From: Rhabditophanes sp. KR3021
Taxonomy: Eukaryota; Nematoda; Chromadorea; Rhabditida; Alloionematidae
Length of the DNA: 64,000 nt
NCBI GenBank assembly: GCA_963281155.1
Contig: CAUJLY010000006.1
Coordinates: forward strand, 4,340,001-4,404,000
Reading direction: 5' to 3'
The notes under the pieces were generated by a model. It saw only the letters and a program-made list of their open reading frames with translations, was not told the origin of the DNA and ran no database searches. The translations under genes and the position numbers were made by a program. Positions 26,901-38,022 of the stretch are shown here, piece after piece (position 1 is the stretch's first letter; the number at the start of each line of letters is the position of its first letter).

Positions 26901-28111
26901 CTTTAGTTAATATCTTCTGTGCTACTATTAACAATGCTGAACAAGTCCGGAGGAGTTTAATAATTCATGATAAACTTCAACTTGAAGAATTAAGTGACAA
27001 ATTTGAGAAGAAAATTAAGAAAGCTCCTCTGTTTAAGGAAATTATTGAAAATGAATTGGATGTTTGCGATAAGTATATTGCAGAACAAATTGAGAGCACA
27101 ATTCAAAGATTAGTTGTAAGACTAAAGCCCCAAATGAAGAAACATGTCTTTCATCTTGCTTGGAGTCCAGCGGCAAGCCCAATTGAGTCAAATCTGAAGC
27201 CAATGACTGATTTGCTTGATTCTGAATTGTCGAGTGTTCACAAAATACTTCTTCATAAGAATTTTTTGAGAATAATGCAAGCACAAATCAACATTTTACT
27301 CGACTTGTTCCATACTTGTGTGGACGAAAACGAAGGACTTGAGCCAAACTTTTATCAACGTTTATATGACGCATGGGGAATTTTGATTGATTATTTCCAC
27401 GCTGACGGTAAAGGCATTTCAATGGAATCATTCGATCAAATGCTCAGCCACCGAAAAATTATTTCAAAGCTTTCTCTAAACAAAACTACAACTAATAAAA
27501 TCATTGAAAGATATTATGCAACTTTACTAAAGAAACAAAATGATGCCCAAGAATGTAAATATGGAATTTTAAATGTGCGAGCGTATTACAATCAAAAATC
27601 GCAAACATTAGTAGTTGATGTCATTGGAGCAAAACAAGTTATTCCACTCGATTCTAATGGTCTGAGTGATCCATTTGTAGTGATCGAACTTGTGCCGCAT
27701 TTACGTTTTCCTACTCAATTGCCAACTAAAACAAAGGTTGTTAGCAAAAGCTTAAATCCCATCTTTAACGAAACTTTTGAATTTCATATTTCATCAAATC
27801 AACCACCCTGCGCAATGATTCACTTTATCGTAATGGATCATGATTTCCTAAGATCCAATGATTTCGCAGGAGAAGCCTTTCTTGAATTAAATGAAGTTCC
27901 TGGCTTTGGCAATGCACAAATTTCTAGCACTTTAAGACAATTCAACCTAATCCTTATCCATCCTTCAAATAATAAGTGTAAGTTACCAGATTATAATTAT
28001 CACACGTTTTTGAACAATTTTTTAGTCCAAGAAGCTTTAACTGTACTCGAAAGCCGCAAAAACGACAAAGAAGCATTGGACTTTTTAAAATCGCTTAATG
28101 TTAGCTATTAA
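17683..28111 (+). CDS. BAIAP3 / Munc13-4-like (UNC-13 family) C2-MHD exocytosis protein
   Basis: Priming and tethering factor for dense-core or secretory vesicles. Exons: alternative first exons 17683-17927 or 21481-21644, then 23367-23499, 23582-23683, 24805-25111 and 25166-28111. Predicted length is about 1243 or 1216 aa. Order: isoform-specific N-terminus; BAIAP3-type helical segment (ELYVEAMYTIQHKIG); C2A (EGRDLVAKDITGFSDPF with loop-3 IWDHDD) split by a Ser/Pro/Lys-rich insertion; MHD1 and MHD2 in the 2.9-kb last exon; C2B near residues 1060-1190 with Ca2+-binding acidic residues in DSNGLSDPF and MDHDFLRSND. Exon 24805-25111 is 307 nt and changes frame at about 24874: the upstream part reads ERLHKSLNARASRQKAPMVL, the downstream part resumes one base off at NVQLLEGRDL. 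One A too many in TTGAAATG explains it. Zinc-finger/C1 modules of true UNC-13 are absent, favouring BAIAP3/Munc13-4. Confidence 0.93.
17928..21480 (+). other. First intron / alternative promoter region of BAIAP3-like gene
   Basis: About 3.5 kb of AT-rich sequence between alternative first exons A and B. It should hold the promoter for exon B. Apart from a possible transposase relic near 20.9-21.0 kb I see no coding features. Confidence 0.5.
20933..21030 (+). mobile_element. Possible relic of a hAT-type transposase C-terminus
   Basis: One frame reads KYFPNVLPHAIL and then RNLSIERALSIS, resembling the hAT dimerisation motif (FPN...L...P...ERxFS). Stops lie shortly upstream and no terminal repeats were found, so this could be a decayed fragment or chance. 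Low confidence. Confidence 0.22.
21481..21644 (+). other. Alternative first coding exon B of BAIAP3-like gene
   Basis: ATG at 21481 opens 54 residues plus two bases, ending AAACA before gtgagc, exactly the same phase and last codon (K, CA-) as exon A. The peptide is amphipathic (KKVSSVGAWAEKQISRAAHF) with an acidic end (EDDSEDNG). Its different chemistry from exon A suggests a different localisation for this isoform. Confidence 0.7.
21645..23366 (+). other. Intron of BAIAP3-like gene
   Basis: About 1.7 kb AT-rich intron between exon B and the first common exon. A segment at 22740-22960 is richer in C and encodes His/Ser/Thr-rich chance frames, but no frame ends in a donor of the phase needed to join 23367, so I do not treat it as a third first exon. 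Confidence 0.5.
23785..24655 (-). pseudogene. Degenerate intronless ORF nested in BAIAP3-like intron, unknown family
   Basis: Antisense to the host gene, inside the intron 23684-24804, and visibly GC-richer than the surroundings. Good protein-like sequence runs through all three frames: 24639-24271 (segments such as KKVVTVFYLDGASKRMAEI and PSEAIKELSKYFMQLIDNK), then VAEKFNTDIDAESIKNDLDD, then DYTIYYYKDDK and AYNKAIALDKVLDEKEKAF, then 24000-23785 (YKSYATEELAGNVESIL to FQDFLDANDRASLR, stop). At least four single-base shifts separate these pieces. A hydrophobic start in an alternative frame (ILRVIMFMSLSNM) may be a signal peptide. No splice sites explain the shifts. It looks like a retrocopy or old gene of about 290 aa with several cysteines. 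I do not recognise the family, and no poly(A) tail or target duplication is evident. Confidence 0.6.
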
Positions 28112-28629
28112 TACTTAAAATGACAACAATGAAATATTTAGTAAATGCAAGCAAATATATTCTTTAAACAGTAATGTTATGCCCACTTTGTCACGCTAAA
28201 AAAGTATTTCAATTTAGAATTGTATTTACAATTAAAAGTGTCTAAATATTACCATTTACTTCATATACATTTTCATATTGCCGTTTAAAGGGGTAATAAA
28301 GATAGCATATGCCGAAGACTACTATATTCATAATTGGTGTAATTGTTTATGTAATGATGTACGACAATTACATGATAATTGACAGTGCGAGGGCGACTCA
28401 TTTAGAGAGTAATAAATTAAATTCGAAATTTGAAGATAATATGTACATGTAAATAATTATATTTCAACTTGCAATTAATAAATGTGATGCATTTAATAAA
28501 AATTCAACGATAATAAGGTTTAAAATTTATTAGAGACAATTCAAGAAAACGATTAAATATTCAAATAATTATTTATACATTATATAGAGTTATCATATTG
28601 CGAGATAAATTAATCACCAAAGATTCAGA
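28112..28629. other. Convergent intergenic region
   Basis: Shared 3' flank of the BAIAP3-like gene (plus) and the GnRH-like receptor (minus). AT-rich, no coding signal. Confidence 0.6.
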
Positions 28630-30100
28630 CTAGGCAGAAGACCTCCTTCGATAAAGTCTTGATACCATTGAATAATCTTTAACTGCTAGGCTAGTTTTTG
28701 CCATTTTCCTTGGTTTTCCGACTGTTTTATACTTTATATTACCCGTCATCAAATTTTTGTTTTTTGATAGCCTTGTCAAATCACAATTATTAAGCGATAC
28801 CTTTTTTGACTGAATTGCTGAACAAACTAATTCCCGATTGGCAGCTCTTTCAGTAATGGTTGTTCCATTAGCCGCATACTTTGCATAATAACAGGAGCCA
28901 TGATTTACTGAACCCCCGGCAGCGCCACTTTCGAACATACTCCCAACAGTTGTTGACGCTCGCTTTTTCTCTCTAAAATTTCCAAATTTGTATAGAAACG
29001 GATTGATGCATGTACTAAAGAAAGGACATTTATTATTAAATTTATATTTATATTAATTTTACCTCGCAATCATAATAGCTTGTGTCCAATTTAATTTACT
29101 ATAAATGTTTGTACAACTACTCCCCTCCGAACATAGAACTCTAAGCAAAGCCATAATTTGGTACGGCAACCACGTCAGGACAAAGGATGTAATAATTGCT
29201 ATTGTGGCTCGTAGAAAGCGAACTTTTGTATGCGATGCTTGATAAGATTGAGATTCGTCTTGTAAACATTTTCTCTTAGCAATTTGTTTCCTAAGTGATA
29301 TGCCAATCAAAGCATAACATACTATGACTATTAGTAGAGGCACGTAAAAAACTGTCACAACATGAAATGTATTCCATCTATAAAATATAAAATTTAATTA
29401 GTGATTGTAAGAATATTTAAATGTAAAATTGTTTATGAGATGAAAAACTTACGCGGAAGCATACTTTACAAATTTCTGAGTTAAATAACATTGAACCAAA
29501 TTGTGTTGTGGGAAGTCGATTGGAACTGTTCCCTTAAAATAAAGCATCGGTGCTGAACAACAAATGGCGGATACCCAAGATATGCCTATCAAATAATTTA
29601 CTCTTTTTGATCCATTTCTATAGGATGATAATGGGGATGTGATACAACACAACATATCAATAGCAATCGCAGCAACCATATTAGACCACAAATGAAAAGG
29701 CAGAGCATAAGCAAATGAATACACCTTGCAAAGTAAATTGCCTTGATTCCAGACGATGTTGTAAAACCAGTGAGTTCTCCAGAGGCACATACTCAAAACC
29801 ATCAAATGAGTAATAATTAATTGACGTGACAGTTTCAATAGTCTAGATTCAATACACCCATTTCGATGTTTTCTAAAAATACAAAAACACATCTAATCTG
29901 CGTGAACAAAATTTAAAAACATACCTACAAGACTGCACAAACACCATTATGTTTAAAGGAGCTCCAACAATAAAAAATAGCACTTGATACAGCATTTCTA
30001 CAATTTCAGAAGGTGAGTTTTTAAGGTAGTCCTGAATTTGTGAAATATTATCATATTCTATTTGTTGTTCATTTCCAACGGTAGATGTAGAAACATTCAT
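28630..30100 (-). CDS. GnRH/AKH-like neuropeptide receptor (GNRR-type GPCR)
   Basis: Class A peptide GPCR, 431 aa in four exons (minus): 30100-29925, 29872-29453, 29377-29063 and 29014-28630; introns 52, 75 and 48 nt, phases consistent. The N-terminus has NVS and NIS glycosylation sites. TM1 contains GAPLNIMVFVQSCR. TM2-3 (ITHLMVLSMCLWRTHWFY, CKVYSFAYALPFHLWSNMVA) resemble GnRH/AKH/corazonin receptors and nematode GNRRs. TM6 reads FVLTWLPYQIMALLR and TM7 CINPFLYKFGNFREKK. The TM3 end is AIAIDMLCCITSPL: the arginine of DRY/DRL is replaced by Met, which is unusual. The 110-residue tail is Ser/Thr/Lys-rich. The ligand cannot be inferred beyond a GnRH/AKH-like peptide. A tttag acceptor precedes the ATG by 4 nt. 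Confidence 0.85.
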
Positions 30101-33100
30101 ATTTCTAAACCAATGTCACAATTAAATAAATTTAAACCGATATTCCCATAAACGTCGCTAAAGAATTTATTCTTGAAAGCAAACTCAGACTAAATCATTT
30201 ATGATATTTACTTATTCCTCAAATCTGCAACTTAAAAATTAAGAGACTAGAATGTAAAACTTTAAGTAAATGGGATGAAAATCCAAAAAAGGAGATATTA
30301 TTTTCCTGGGAGTTGCTATATATAATTCCATGAGACGAATTAAATTCAATTTTTTTGACATTCGTTCAATAAACAGAGAAGATTGATATGTAAAATGTAA
30401 GTAATTATACAAACAAATGCATATGAACATTTTAAACGAGTTACACGATTGCCGTGCATACAACAATTATAAGGAAACATTTTGATAGTCATAAATATAT
30501 TTGGTTATAAGATTTGTAAGTTTTTCATGCTATTAGGATGAATATATATGCATATAGATATAAAAGCTTCTATTAAAATTAATGAACATAATGAGAAGTC
30601 TCCACCGCATAAATGTATATACCAAAAAGAAAAAGCAACCTTTTTAAATATTTGAAAAAGGCCATTCTCTTGCTTATAAAAAATTAACTGGGCTAAATTA
30701 CGAGTTAAAAAGTTGATGATTATTGGATGGAAAATATTAATTATTCAAAATATGCCCCAAAACATTATCAGCAAAATAATGATTAAAATATCACATAATG
30801 GCTGCGAATACATATCAAACTGTACATTTGTTTACAATTTTGAACTATTGTGTGTGAATAATGACAATAAATTTAAATTAAAAAATGTTATCAGATTACA
30901 CTGTTTGTACATATTTTTTTGATTTAAAAAGAAGTAAAGAGTAGAAAAATAATGCCAAATAAGAAGCGTTGTTTTTATTGTTTGTTTAATCATGAGATGA
31001 TCCGATGCAAATCATCTACAATAATTTATATTTACCACATTTTTTATTATCAGACACAAAAAAGAACCGAAATTTAAGGAAGCAACTAGTATTTGTAATT
31101 ATGATTATAAGTCGTGTGGATTATTATATTAATACTTTTATCATATAATTAAGTTGACAAAAGCAAAAAACTAAATGACGAAGATTTTTAATAATATATT
31201 TTGCCACTCTTCACTAATCAGCTTTTTTATTTTTAGCAGCTTCTCATGGAAACGTTCTGATTTGAATATGTGGAAATAAATAAAAGAACAAGTGAACATT
31301 ACCTCATAACTTGAACACAAAATAATTTATTCAAGTTTCTTCAAAATTTCGTAATTACAAAGTTGAAAACAGTAAATTATTGATGTAATCTTAGGAAAAC
31401 ATAAGAAAGTCACTTGAAAATGATACATTTAAAAATATAACAGAAAATTAAAAGCTTGTTATTTAAAATTTTAAAATTCTTAGATTGAACATATTTTATC
31501 ATAGTTGTTGCTTCAAAACACAATTGTAGACTGGGAATTAAAAATTAATTATGTTAAATATATGCATGTAAATAAATTTATGTTTTATGATTGACCTTAA
31601 TAATTTTTGATACAAATCAATTTCAAAACATCAGTAATCTTATTTTTGTAGAAACTTCAAAATAAATATTTATACACACTTTCCATCGTAAGTGATAAAA
31701 AACCAGTAAAAAGTAATCGGAGCAAATATCTTCCAAATACGTAACAAAATATGTGTACGTTTTTGTTGTAAATTTAAAAAGAAGATAGCTTCGGTTTGCC
31801 GTACTTTTGAAGATGATTAATTATATGTCAACTTGGCATCAATTTAAATTGTTTGAAAAAGTAGGGAATGTCCTCAAGTAACTACAAATGATATTTGTTT
31901 TTTATTACAAAATAGTTAACCTTAAATATTCCATGAAGTCAGCACCCGAAAAAACAATCTTTGTTAACTCGTAAATAGTTTAAATTAAAGCCCATTTATA
32001 AATATTAAATTGAGCAAAATTAAGTATAGTTTCATTTTTTAATGAACACAAATACATATTATTTAAGGCCGCTTCGGGTTATGAGAATTTTAATATATAT
32101 TACAAAATTTGATTTTGAAAATATAAAATTCTCAACCTCATAATGGGGTCTAAATAATTCAATAGTAAACAACAATCTCTTTTTAACAAAAAATACTGTT
32201 GCTGTATTTTATAAATGAAAGAGCGTATCATTCATGATGAATCTAGACCAATTTTAAAATTCAACCATGGAATAAATTTAAAAATGGTGTTTTTTGATTT
32301 TGCGCGAACCTTTTATTTTTAAAGTTTTTAGTGTATATATCACTTTCATCTATTTTCAAAATACAAAAGTGGAAATTTAGCGATGGCTCAAAAGTATAAA
32401 GATTGAAAGTAACAAATATATTTCAATTCCAACAAACATTGTTTAATAAAACTTACTTTATTAAAAAAATAAAGACTTCTTAAATTTTAAACGCGCCCAT
32501 ACATACAAAAATATAATATAGCCTGAGTCAAAACAACAACATTGTGTAATTTTATATTTTCTCATGAATAAACTAGGCGAATCAGCAGATAAATGTCTTT
32601 TGTCAAACTTTTCCGCCAAAAAAGTTATTGGTAAATTAAAAAGGATGTCATCCCAAAATTAATTTTTATTCTGTCCTCATGGATGTTACAATACCGTTTC
32701 TTTTATTTTATGGTTTCTTAAATTAAAGATTCTTTTCATCATAAATATGCATATCTTCTTTCTTATTTTGTTTCAATGGATTTAAATTTTATTGTTTTGA
32801 TGAATAAAAGCTGAGTGTATTTTTATTAAACATTAATTTGAAGTCAAACGAAGGCGATGTTGATTTTAAATTGACTATTTGGAATTTATTTTATGTTAAT
32901 GTTGTAATGTAGAGATATTAAGGATTAAAAGATTTGGCATACATTAACATTAAGATCTCTGAATAATTGTGACAAACCAACTGTTATCAGTGACTAAGTG
33001 AAAAGGTTATCAGCTGTTGGATAATGTAGCAAAGATATTTTTAAGTAACGAGTTAAAAGTCAGAGTTACTGGGTTAATTTTGGAACAGCATAATAATGGG

Positions 33101-33352
33101 CAAATTTTTGATTATATTTGCTAATGTGAAGTTAGTAGATGATACAATTATCGCCAACAAAAATAGTCACTAGTATAAAAATAGCTTATTGACCATTGAA
33201 ACTATAGCTACTCTGAACGGGCGAGTTTAAAACAAGATTGATATGCAATTAAATGATGCTTGGAAACCTTACACATTTACTAAATACCCTACCCACGACA
33301 TTTTCTTATATAAATTCATTCTAATCCACAACAAAGTAACCACTTAAATGAT
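30101..33352. other. Divergent intergenic region
   Basis: 3.25 kb between the 5' ends of the GnRH-like receptor (minus) and the fibronectin-III gene (plus). AT-rich, with no frame or motif supporting a gene. It should contain both promoters. Confidence 0.6.
33307..33314 (+). promoter_or_regulatory. Candidate TATA box of FN3 protein gene
   Basis: TATATAAA lies about 40 nt before the ATG at 33353. In AT-rich DNA such matches are common, so the support is positional only. Confidence 0.3.
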
Positions 33353-35261
33353 ATGGCATTTAAAGTTTTATATTTTAACAGTATATCCTATTTTGGATTA
33401 GGGATAATGTTTATGTTCCTGAACATTTCTGAATTAGTAGTGTCCCAGCCTGTTGCTAACCCGTCAAGTGTCAAGCAGTTGAGGGCTCGTTTTGACCCTA
33501 AATCAGATTCAATTTACGCTGAATGGAATGCGCGAACAGCCGGAGAACAACTATACATTGTCAGGTACAAATTCAATTTAAAAAACTCTCGGGAAAGTAG
33601 TCAATGGCGGTATACAAGAGTTCAAACCAATTCCGCTAAACTCCACAACACTGAGTTTAAAAATGGGGATGAAATTGAAGTACAAGTTCGTGAAGAAGAT
33701 ATTGTAAATAGAGGCTATGGAACTGAGTGGAGTAAATCTTTAATCATACACATTGCCAAAAGAGAATCGCATGATTCATTTATTGGGGAAGAAGAAATAA
33801 ACCTTACGCCGCCCACAAACTTTAAAACGCATATTTTAGGTACTTCAAGCCTTAAACTGGAATGGGACGAAGTTGTTACCTCCCATCGGAAACACATCTA
33901 TTACATAGTCATCATACGCCAAATATCACTTGATTTAGGTGATAATTACCAAAGACAGCAAATTAAAATTGAAGGCAACAATTTTGCTCTGGAAAACCTA
34001 GGTGCGGGTGAGAAATATGAAATTACGATAAGATCGGCAATTAGTTCTCAGCAGACTTCCACAACAGCAGCCGTAGCTGAAGTAACAATGCCAAGAAAAG
34101 ATGAATTTTTTGAGGTGGAGAATGTTATAATTAAAAGTAAATTTAAAAGCAATGGGCAAAGTACAACAAACGTCAGTTGGGAAGTGCCAGCTAACATGAA
34201 AGGTCTAATTACAGGTAAAGATTAAAGTTTATCCAAAAGGTTAATTACTAATTCAACATTTAAGCTTACAACTTCCAATACACCCCAAAAAATTATATAC
34301 AATGGATGCAAAAAAGCTTTCGCGGGGATGCAACAGAAGCCATATTATCAGACTTGTTAAGTGATACCGAATATATTTTAAGAATCAGAACAACTTTAAG
34401 AAACAACATTGTATCAGAAAGTGGTGAGGTCTTTTTCGTGACCCCTAAACTACATGTGGATACGTTGAAGAAAGTGGATGTTATTTTTTCTAATGACATG
34501 AGTACAATCAGATTGAAATGGATTACAGAAGAGTACGTTATGATACATTTATTTCTTTATTAGAGTGCTTATTTAACACCTTCGCCTTGTTTACAGATTC
34601 ATAAATGAAATGGATGTTCAAACATATACAATCTTAATTTCTCCAGACAAAAATCTGCCTCTTGATAGATGGAGAGTTATTAACTTGGATAGCAATCAGA
34701 AAACATTAAGCATCGATGCTTTATCCAGCGATACAACATATTTTGTTCGTATAAATATTAAAAAACAAAATGGACAAATACTTGATTCACCATCAATTTA
34801 CACATTCAAAACAAGTCGTATGTTTTGATTGTACACTTTAGAGTATTATAATTTTTAATATGCTTTTTTTAGGCAATTATTTCTCAAAATCAGAAATGCG
34901 CTCAGCAAATACACTTTCATATAGAAATGTCGGACCAGGAACTATTTTAATTAATTGGAGTTATGACGATGCCATTAAAGAGGATGTTGTTGATGCAATT
35001 GTGTATTTTTCAAAAGTGAAAACACTTCCATTTAGTGACTGGCAACAGATACATATTAAATCAGTAGAAGAGCATAATGTAATTTTAAGCAATCTTTTGC
35101 AGGGCACAACATATTTTGTTGAAATTGTTCCACGTTCCAAAACAAACAAAAATCTTCAAAACTATGTTCAAAGTTTAGAAATTAAAACTGATATTCTAGA
35201 TGGAAACACTAACTGGAAATTCCCATACTTCAAAGATACTAGACAAACAGTTTCATTTTGA
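33353..35261 (+). CDS. Secreted protein with five fibronectin type III domains
   Basis: Four exons: 33353-34214, 34265-34532, 34597-34817 and 34873-35261 (introns 50, 64, 55 nt), joining in phase to 579 aa. Residues 1-32 form a signal peptide (hydrophobic core FGLGIMFMFL). Five FN3 repeats of about 95 residues follow, near 38-133, 150-245, 253-345, 350-447 and 455-560. Four show the tyrosine corner: GAGEKYEITI, SDTEYILRI, SDTTYFVRI, QGTTYFVEI. The opening Trp of FN3 strand B is seen in AEWNA, LEWDE, VSWEV, LKWIT and INWSY. There is no transmembrane helix or GPI tail at the C-terminus, so a secreted matrix or ligand-like protein is likely. FN3-only architecture gives no specific partner. Orthology to receptor ectodomains such as DCC, Robo or tyrosine phosphatases cannot be claimed. 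Confidence 0.85.
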
Positions 35262-36888
35262 TTTAATAACATTATTAAACATTTATTTTTGAGTTTTTAC
35301 CAAGCAGCATAAATTAAAATTTTTGATTCATTCTTATTTGTTTAGACGATAATGATACGTGCCATTGTTTATGTTCATGGTATGTACTTTTTGAATATTT
35401 TGTAAATCAAATGTCAGGTTGTTTATTATACATATCCTATGAAAAAAGTATTTCACATTCTAAATGATTAAATACATGCCCATTTACAAAATCAACTTTG
35501 TTAGTTTTATTTGCAAATACACATTTTACCAGAAATAAAATCAACAGCTTTCTGTTTACCCGTTATAAAATTATATTGTGGATGTGCAGGTCTCTCATAC
35601 AATTACACGAATAAGTCATTTTTTAAACTGTAAACGATTCATTGGATTGATATGTTCAAAATTAACATATTTTAAGGAACAAAAATAAAATTGGAAGTTA
35701 AATATTCTCATTTTCATGTTTTTTTTCGTTCTTTAAGTGCAACAAATTGGGGCGGATCAAGATTAAACAGAATATATTGTTTTTTATCGTAGAATTTATT
35801 TAATACCTTACTTATCGTTTGACTTAATTTTATGTAAATAAATTTTTTCTTTTCAAAAATGTCATCTACGCCAATAAACAAAATCGTATTGTACTAAACA
35901 TTAGAATATAAATATGCATTTAGTTAAGGTCAGTCTGACAAAACAGATTATAATTATTGCTAATTTAATCAAACAAAGGTATACATTTTATAAATTACAG
36001 AAAAAATTTTCCCATGAACTAATTTGAATTAACGTAAACACTCAATTGTTATGAATCATTTCCTCTATTGTATTAATTTTTATAATATATGAAAACATCG
36101 AGGAGGCATTTAAACTAACATCTAAAGAAATAATGTTATTCTTGAATGAAATAAGGTAATATACAAATATATACTTATTATTTAACAAAATACGAAAGTT
36201 AAATTCGTGGGCATAGTCTTTTGAAAATATTCTGGACAAGTTAGAACAAATTAGCTCCTTCGATTATTTCCTATAATCATAAATAAAGTCAAATATACTC
36301 TTAACAAGCCTGTTGATATGTATTGTAAAAGAATCAGTCTTAATTGTGGGGATGAGTTTTTTAAATATATGGGTATTCAAGGATCACTGCATTACAAGTA
36401 TTTGTTTAATTTAACGCGTTCGATATTTTAATACCCCTAAATTACTGTTTTGTGGATTTTTGAACCAACATATTTTATTCTAATTGTCTTAATGTAACCT
36501 TATTACTGCTCTAAAGAGTGGCCACTTCTCATAGTTATAGTCGTCAAATAAAGTTCTTAATAAGTATTGTGTGTATATGTTGAACTATCTAAAGAGTTTG
36601 GACATCTAAATCACAGGTTAAGAGATACTTGGGAATCAATGGATATTGATGTCAAGCCACTTCAATACCTTCAGATTTCAGGCTAAAGGAATAAAAAATG
36701 ATTATACAAACAATATAATTGCAACACAAAATTATGAAAATTTCGAATAAAAAAATGAGTTCAATAAAAACTAAAGACTAATTGTAATGATAGCCAAATT
36801 TAACTATGTAATGTACAACTAATTGCTACAAAATAAATCATAAAATGGCTGCCTATTTGTGACACACAATTATTTTACTTTAGATAAT
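35262..36888. other. Convergent intergenic region
   Basis: 3' flank of the FN3 gene and of a possible minus-strand small gene. AT-rich with no coding signal. A minus-strand acceptor-like site near 36685 precedes a very short open stretch that I cannot attach to a gene. Confidence 0.5.
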
Positions 36889-37197
36889 TCATTGACACAA
36901 TAACTTACAAAGGACTATTAATGCCTATATTGTATCGATATAATATTTTAGACAAATTACTAAATAATCAGGCAATGAAACAATGTCTTTAAAAATCGTG
37001 ACGTTGAAGCAATTGACACCCAGTTTTTTATTCTTGGCTGAGACCAGATCGACTGAATCTTGGGCCTTTGTTGTGAAGATAGATTCTTGATCATCATCGT
37101 TAACAATCATTGAGGCATCGGTTACTCCTTTATAGATCACTACCAGTAACAATAATTGGAATGTCATAATTTGCTTCCTTATTACATTTTTATTCAT
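36889..37197 (-). CDS. Possible small secreted protein, unknown
   Basis: Starts at 37197 with a clear signal-peptide-like N-terminus (IMTFQLLLLVVIYKGVTDA). An acidic stretch (NDDDQES) and a segment with one Cys and an N-glycosylation site (NCFNVT) follow. The frame stays open to about 36925; a possible 36-nt intron (36960-36925, donor gtaatt) would give the end ALIVLCKLLCQ, stopping at 36889-36891. About 90 residues either way. No dibasic-amidated peptide repeats are seen, so it is not an obvious neuropeptide precursor. I do not recognise a family; it may be non-functional. Confidence 0.35.
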
Positions 37198-37348
37198 CTT
37201 TTTAGTAAAAAATATCCAGGATTAAAGCTGGACTACATACATGTAGGAGGTAAAAAATTTTATTTAAATTAAAACAATAACAGTAGTTGCAAAATATTAT
37301 AAATATAATTAAACTCTAATAAAATAAAGTGGGGAAAACAATACTTAG

Positions 37349-37623
37349 TTAAGAAGTGTCGAATGAGACAATGAAAAGCTTCTCGGTAAAGGTGCGCATT
37401 TTTTCGTGATGAGAGTTATATTTGGGAAGAATGTATTTGAGATAAGAAGTAAGATAACATTACTTTTCCTTAGTCTGAGATTCAAAAGTAAGCTCCCAAT
37501 GAGAGTAATAACGAAAACCGCATGTTGTTATTAACTTGAAAATGTTTGGCACCAAGTCCAGGCTCTAATCCAGCTTCCTTCTTAACAATTAGCAATAAGT
37601 TTGGATGATAATGGTCTGTCGTT
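37349..37623 (-). pseudogene. Coding relic of unknown family
   Basis: GC-richer island whose protein-like sequence is spread over frames: DHYHPNLLLIVKKEAGLEPG then GAKHFQVNN (37620 downwards), FRYYSHWELTFESQTKEK in the next frame, and YILPKYNSHHEKMRTFTEK to a stop at 37349-37351. Residue composition (W, H, Y, P) is unlike random AT-rich translation. No start codon or canonical splice sites join the pieces cleanly. Probably a decayed gene or a gene with sequencing indels; a transthyretin-like secreted protein was considered but not supported by key cysteines. Confidence 0.3.
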
Positions 37624-38022
37624 TAAAAAGCCGTAAAATATTGGAATTAAAGCAGATATATCAACTGCTAACCATTTTAATGCATAAATCATTTAATAGA
37701 TCGTATTGCATTATGATGCATTTGTTATATTTAAGTTTGCCATTATTTAAATTTTAAAAGAGTTTTGGTGAAACGAATATAACTTACAAACAACATAAAT
37801 TAGAACTCAAAATATTTTTTCCAAGCGTTATAAAAATTATTTATTAAGATGGTATTTATTTGTAAATAGTTTTATTAAATTAGTGACTTATATATTAGCC
37901 TATTCGATTTTTACGAATCATATATTGATATATACGAAATTCTATTGCATTTTATATTGTTCTAATCATAGTATATCTTGTGATCTTAACGATGACACCG
38001 GAATATATATTTATAAGCATGA
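37624..38022. other. Short noncoding gap
   Basis: About 400 nt upstream of the coding relic and downstream of the dopamine receptor stop; AT-rich, no feature seen. Confidence 0.5.

Noticed and set aside
37349..37623. Transthyretin-like protein assignment for the relic
   Set aside because: Expected cysteines and strand motifs could not be matched; left as unknown.
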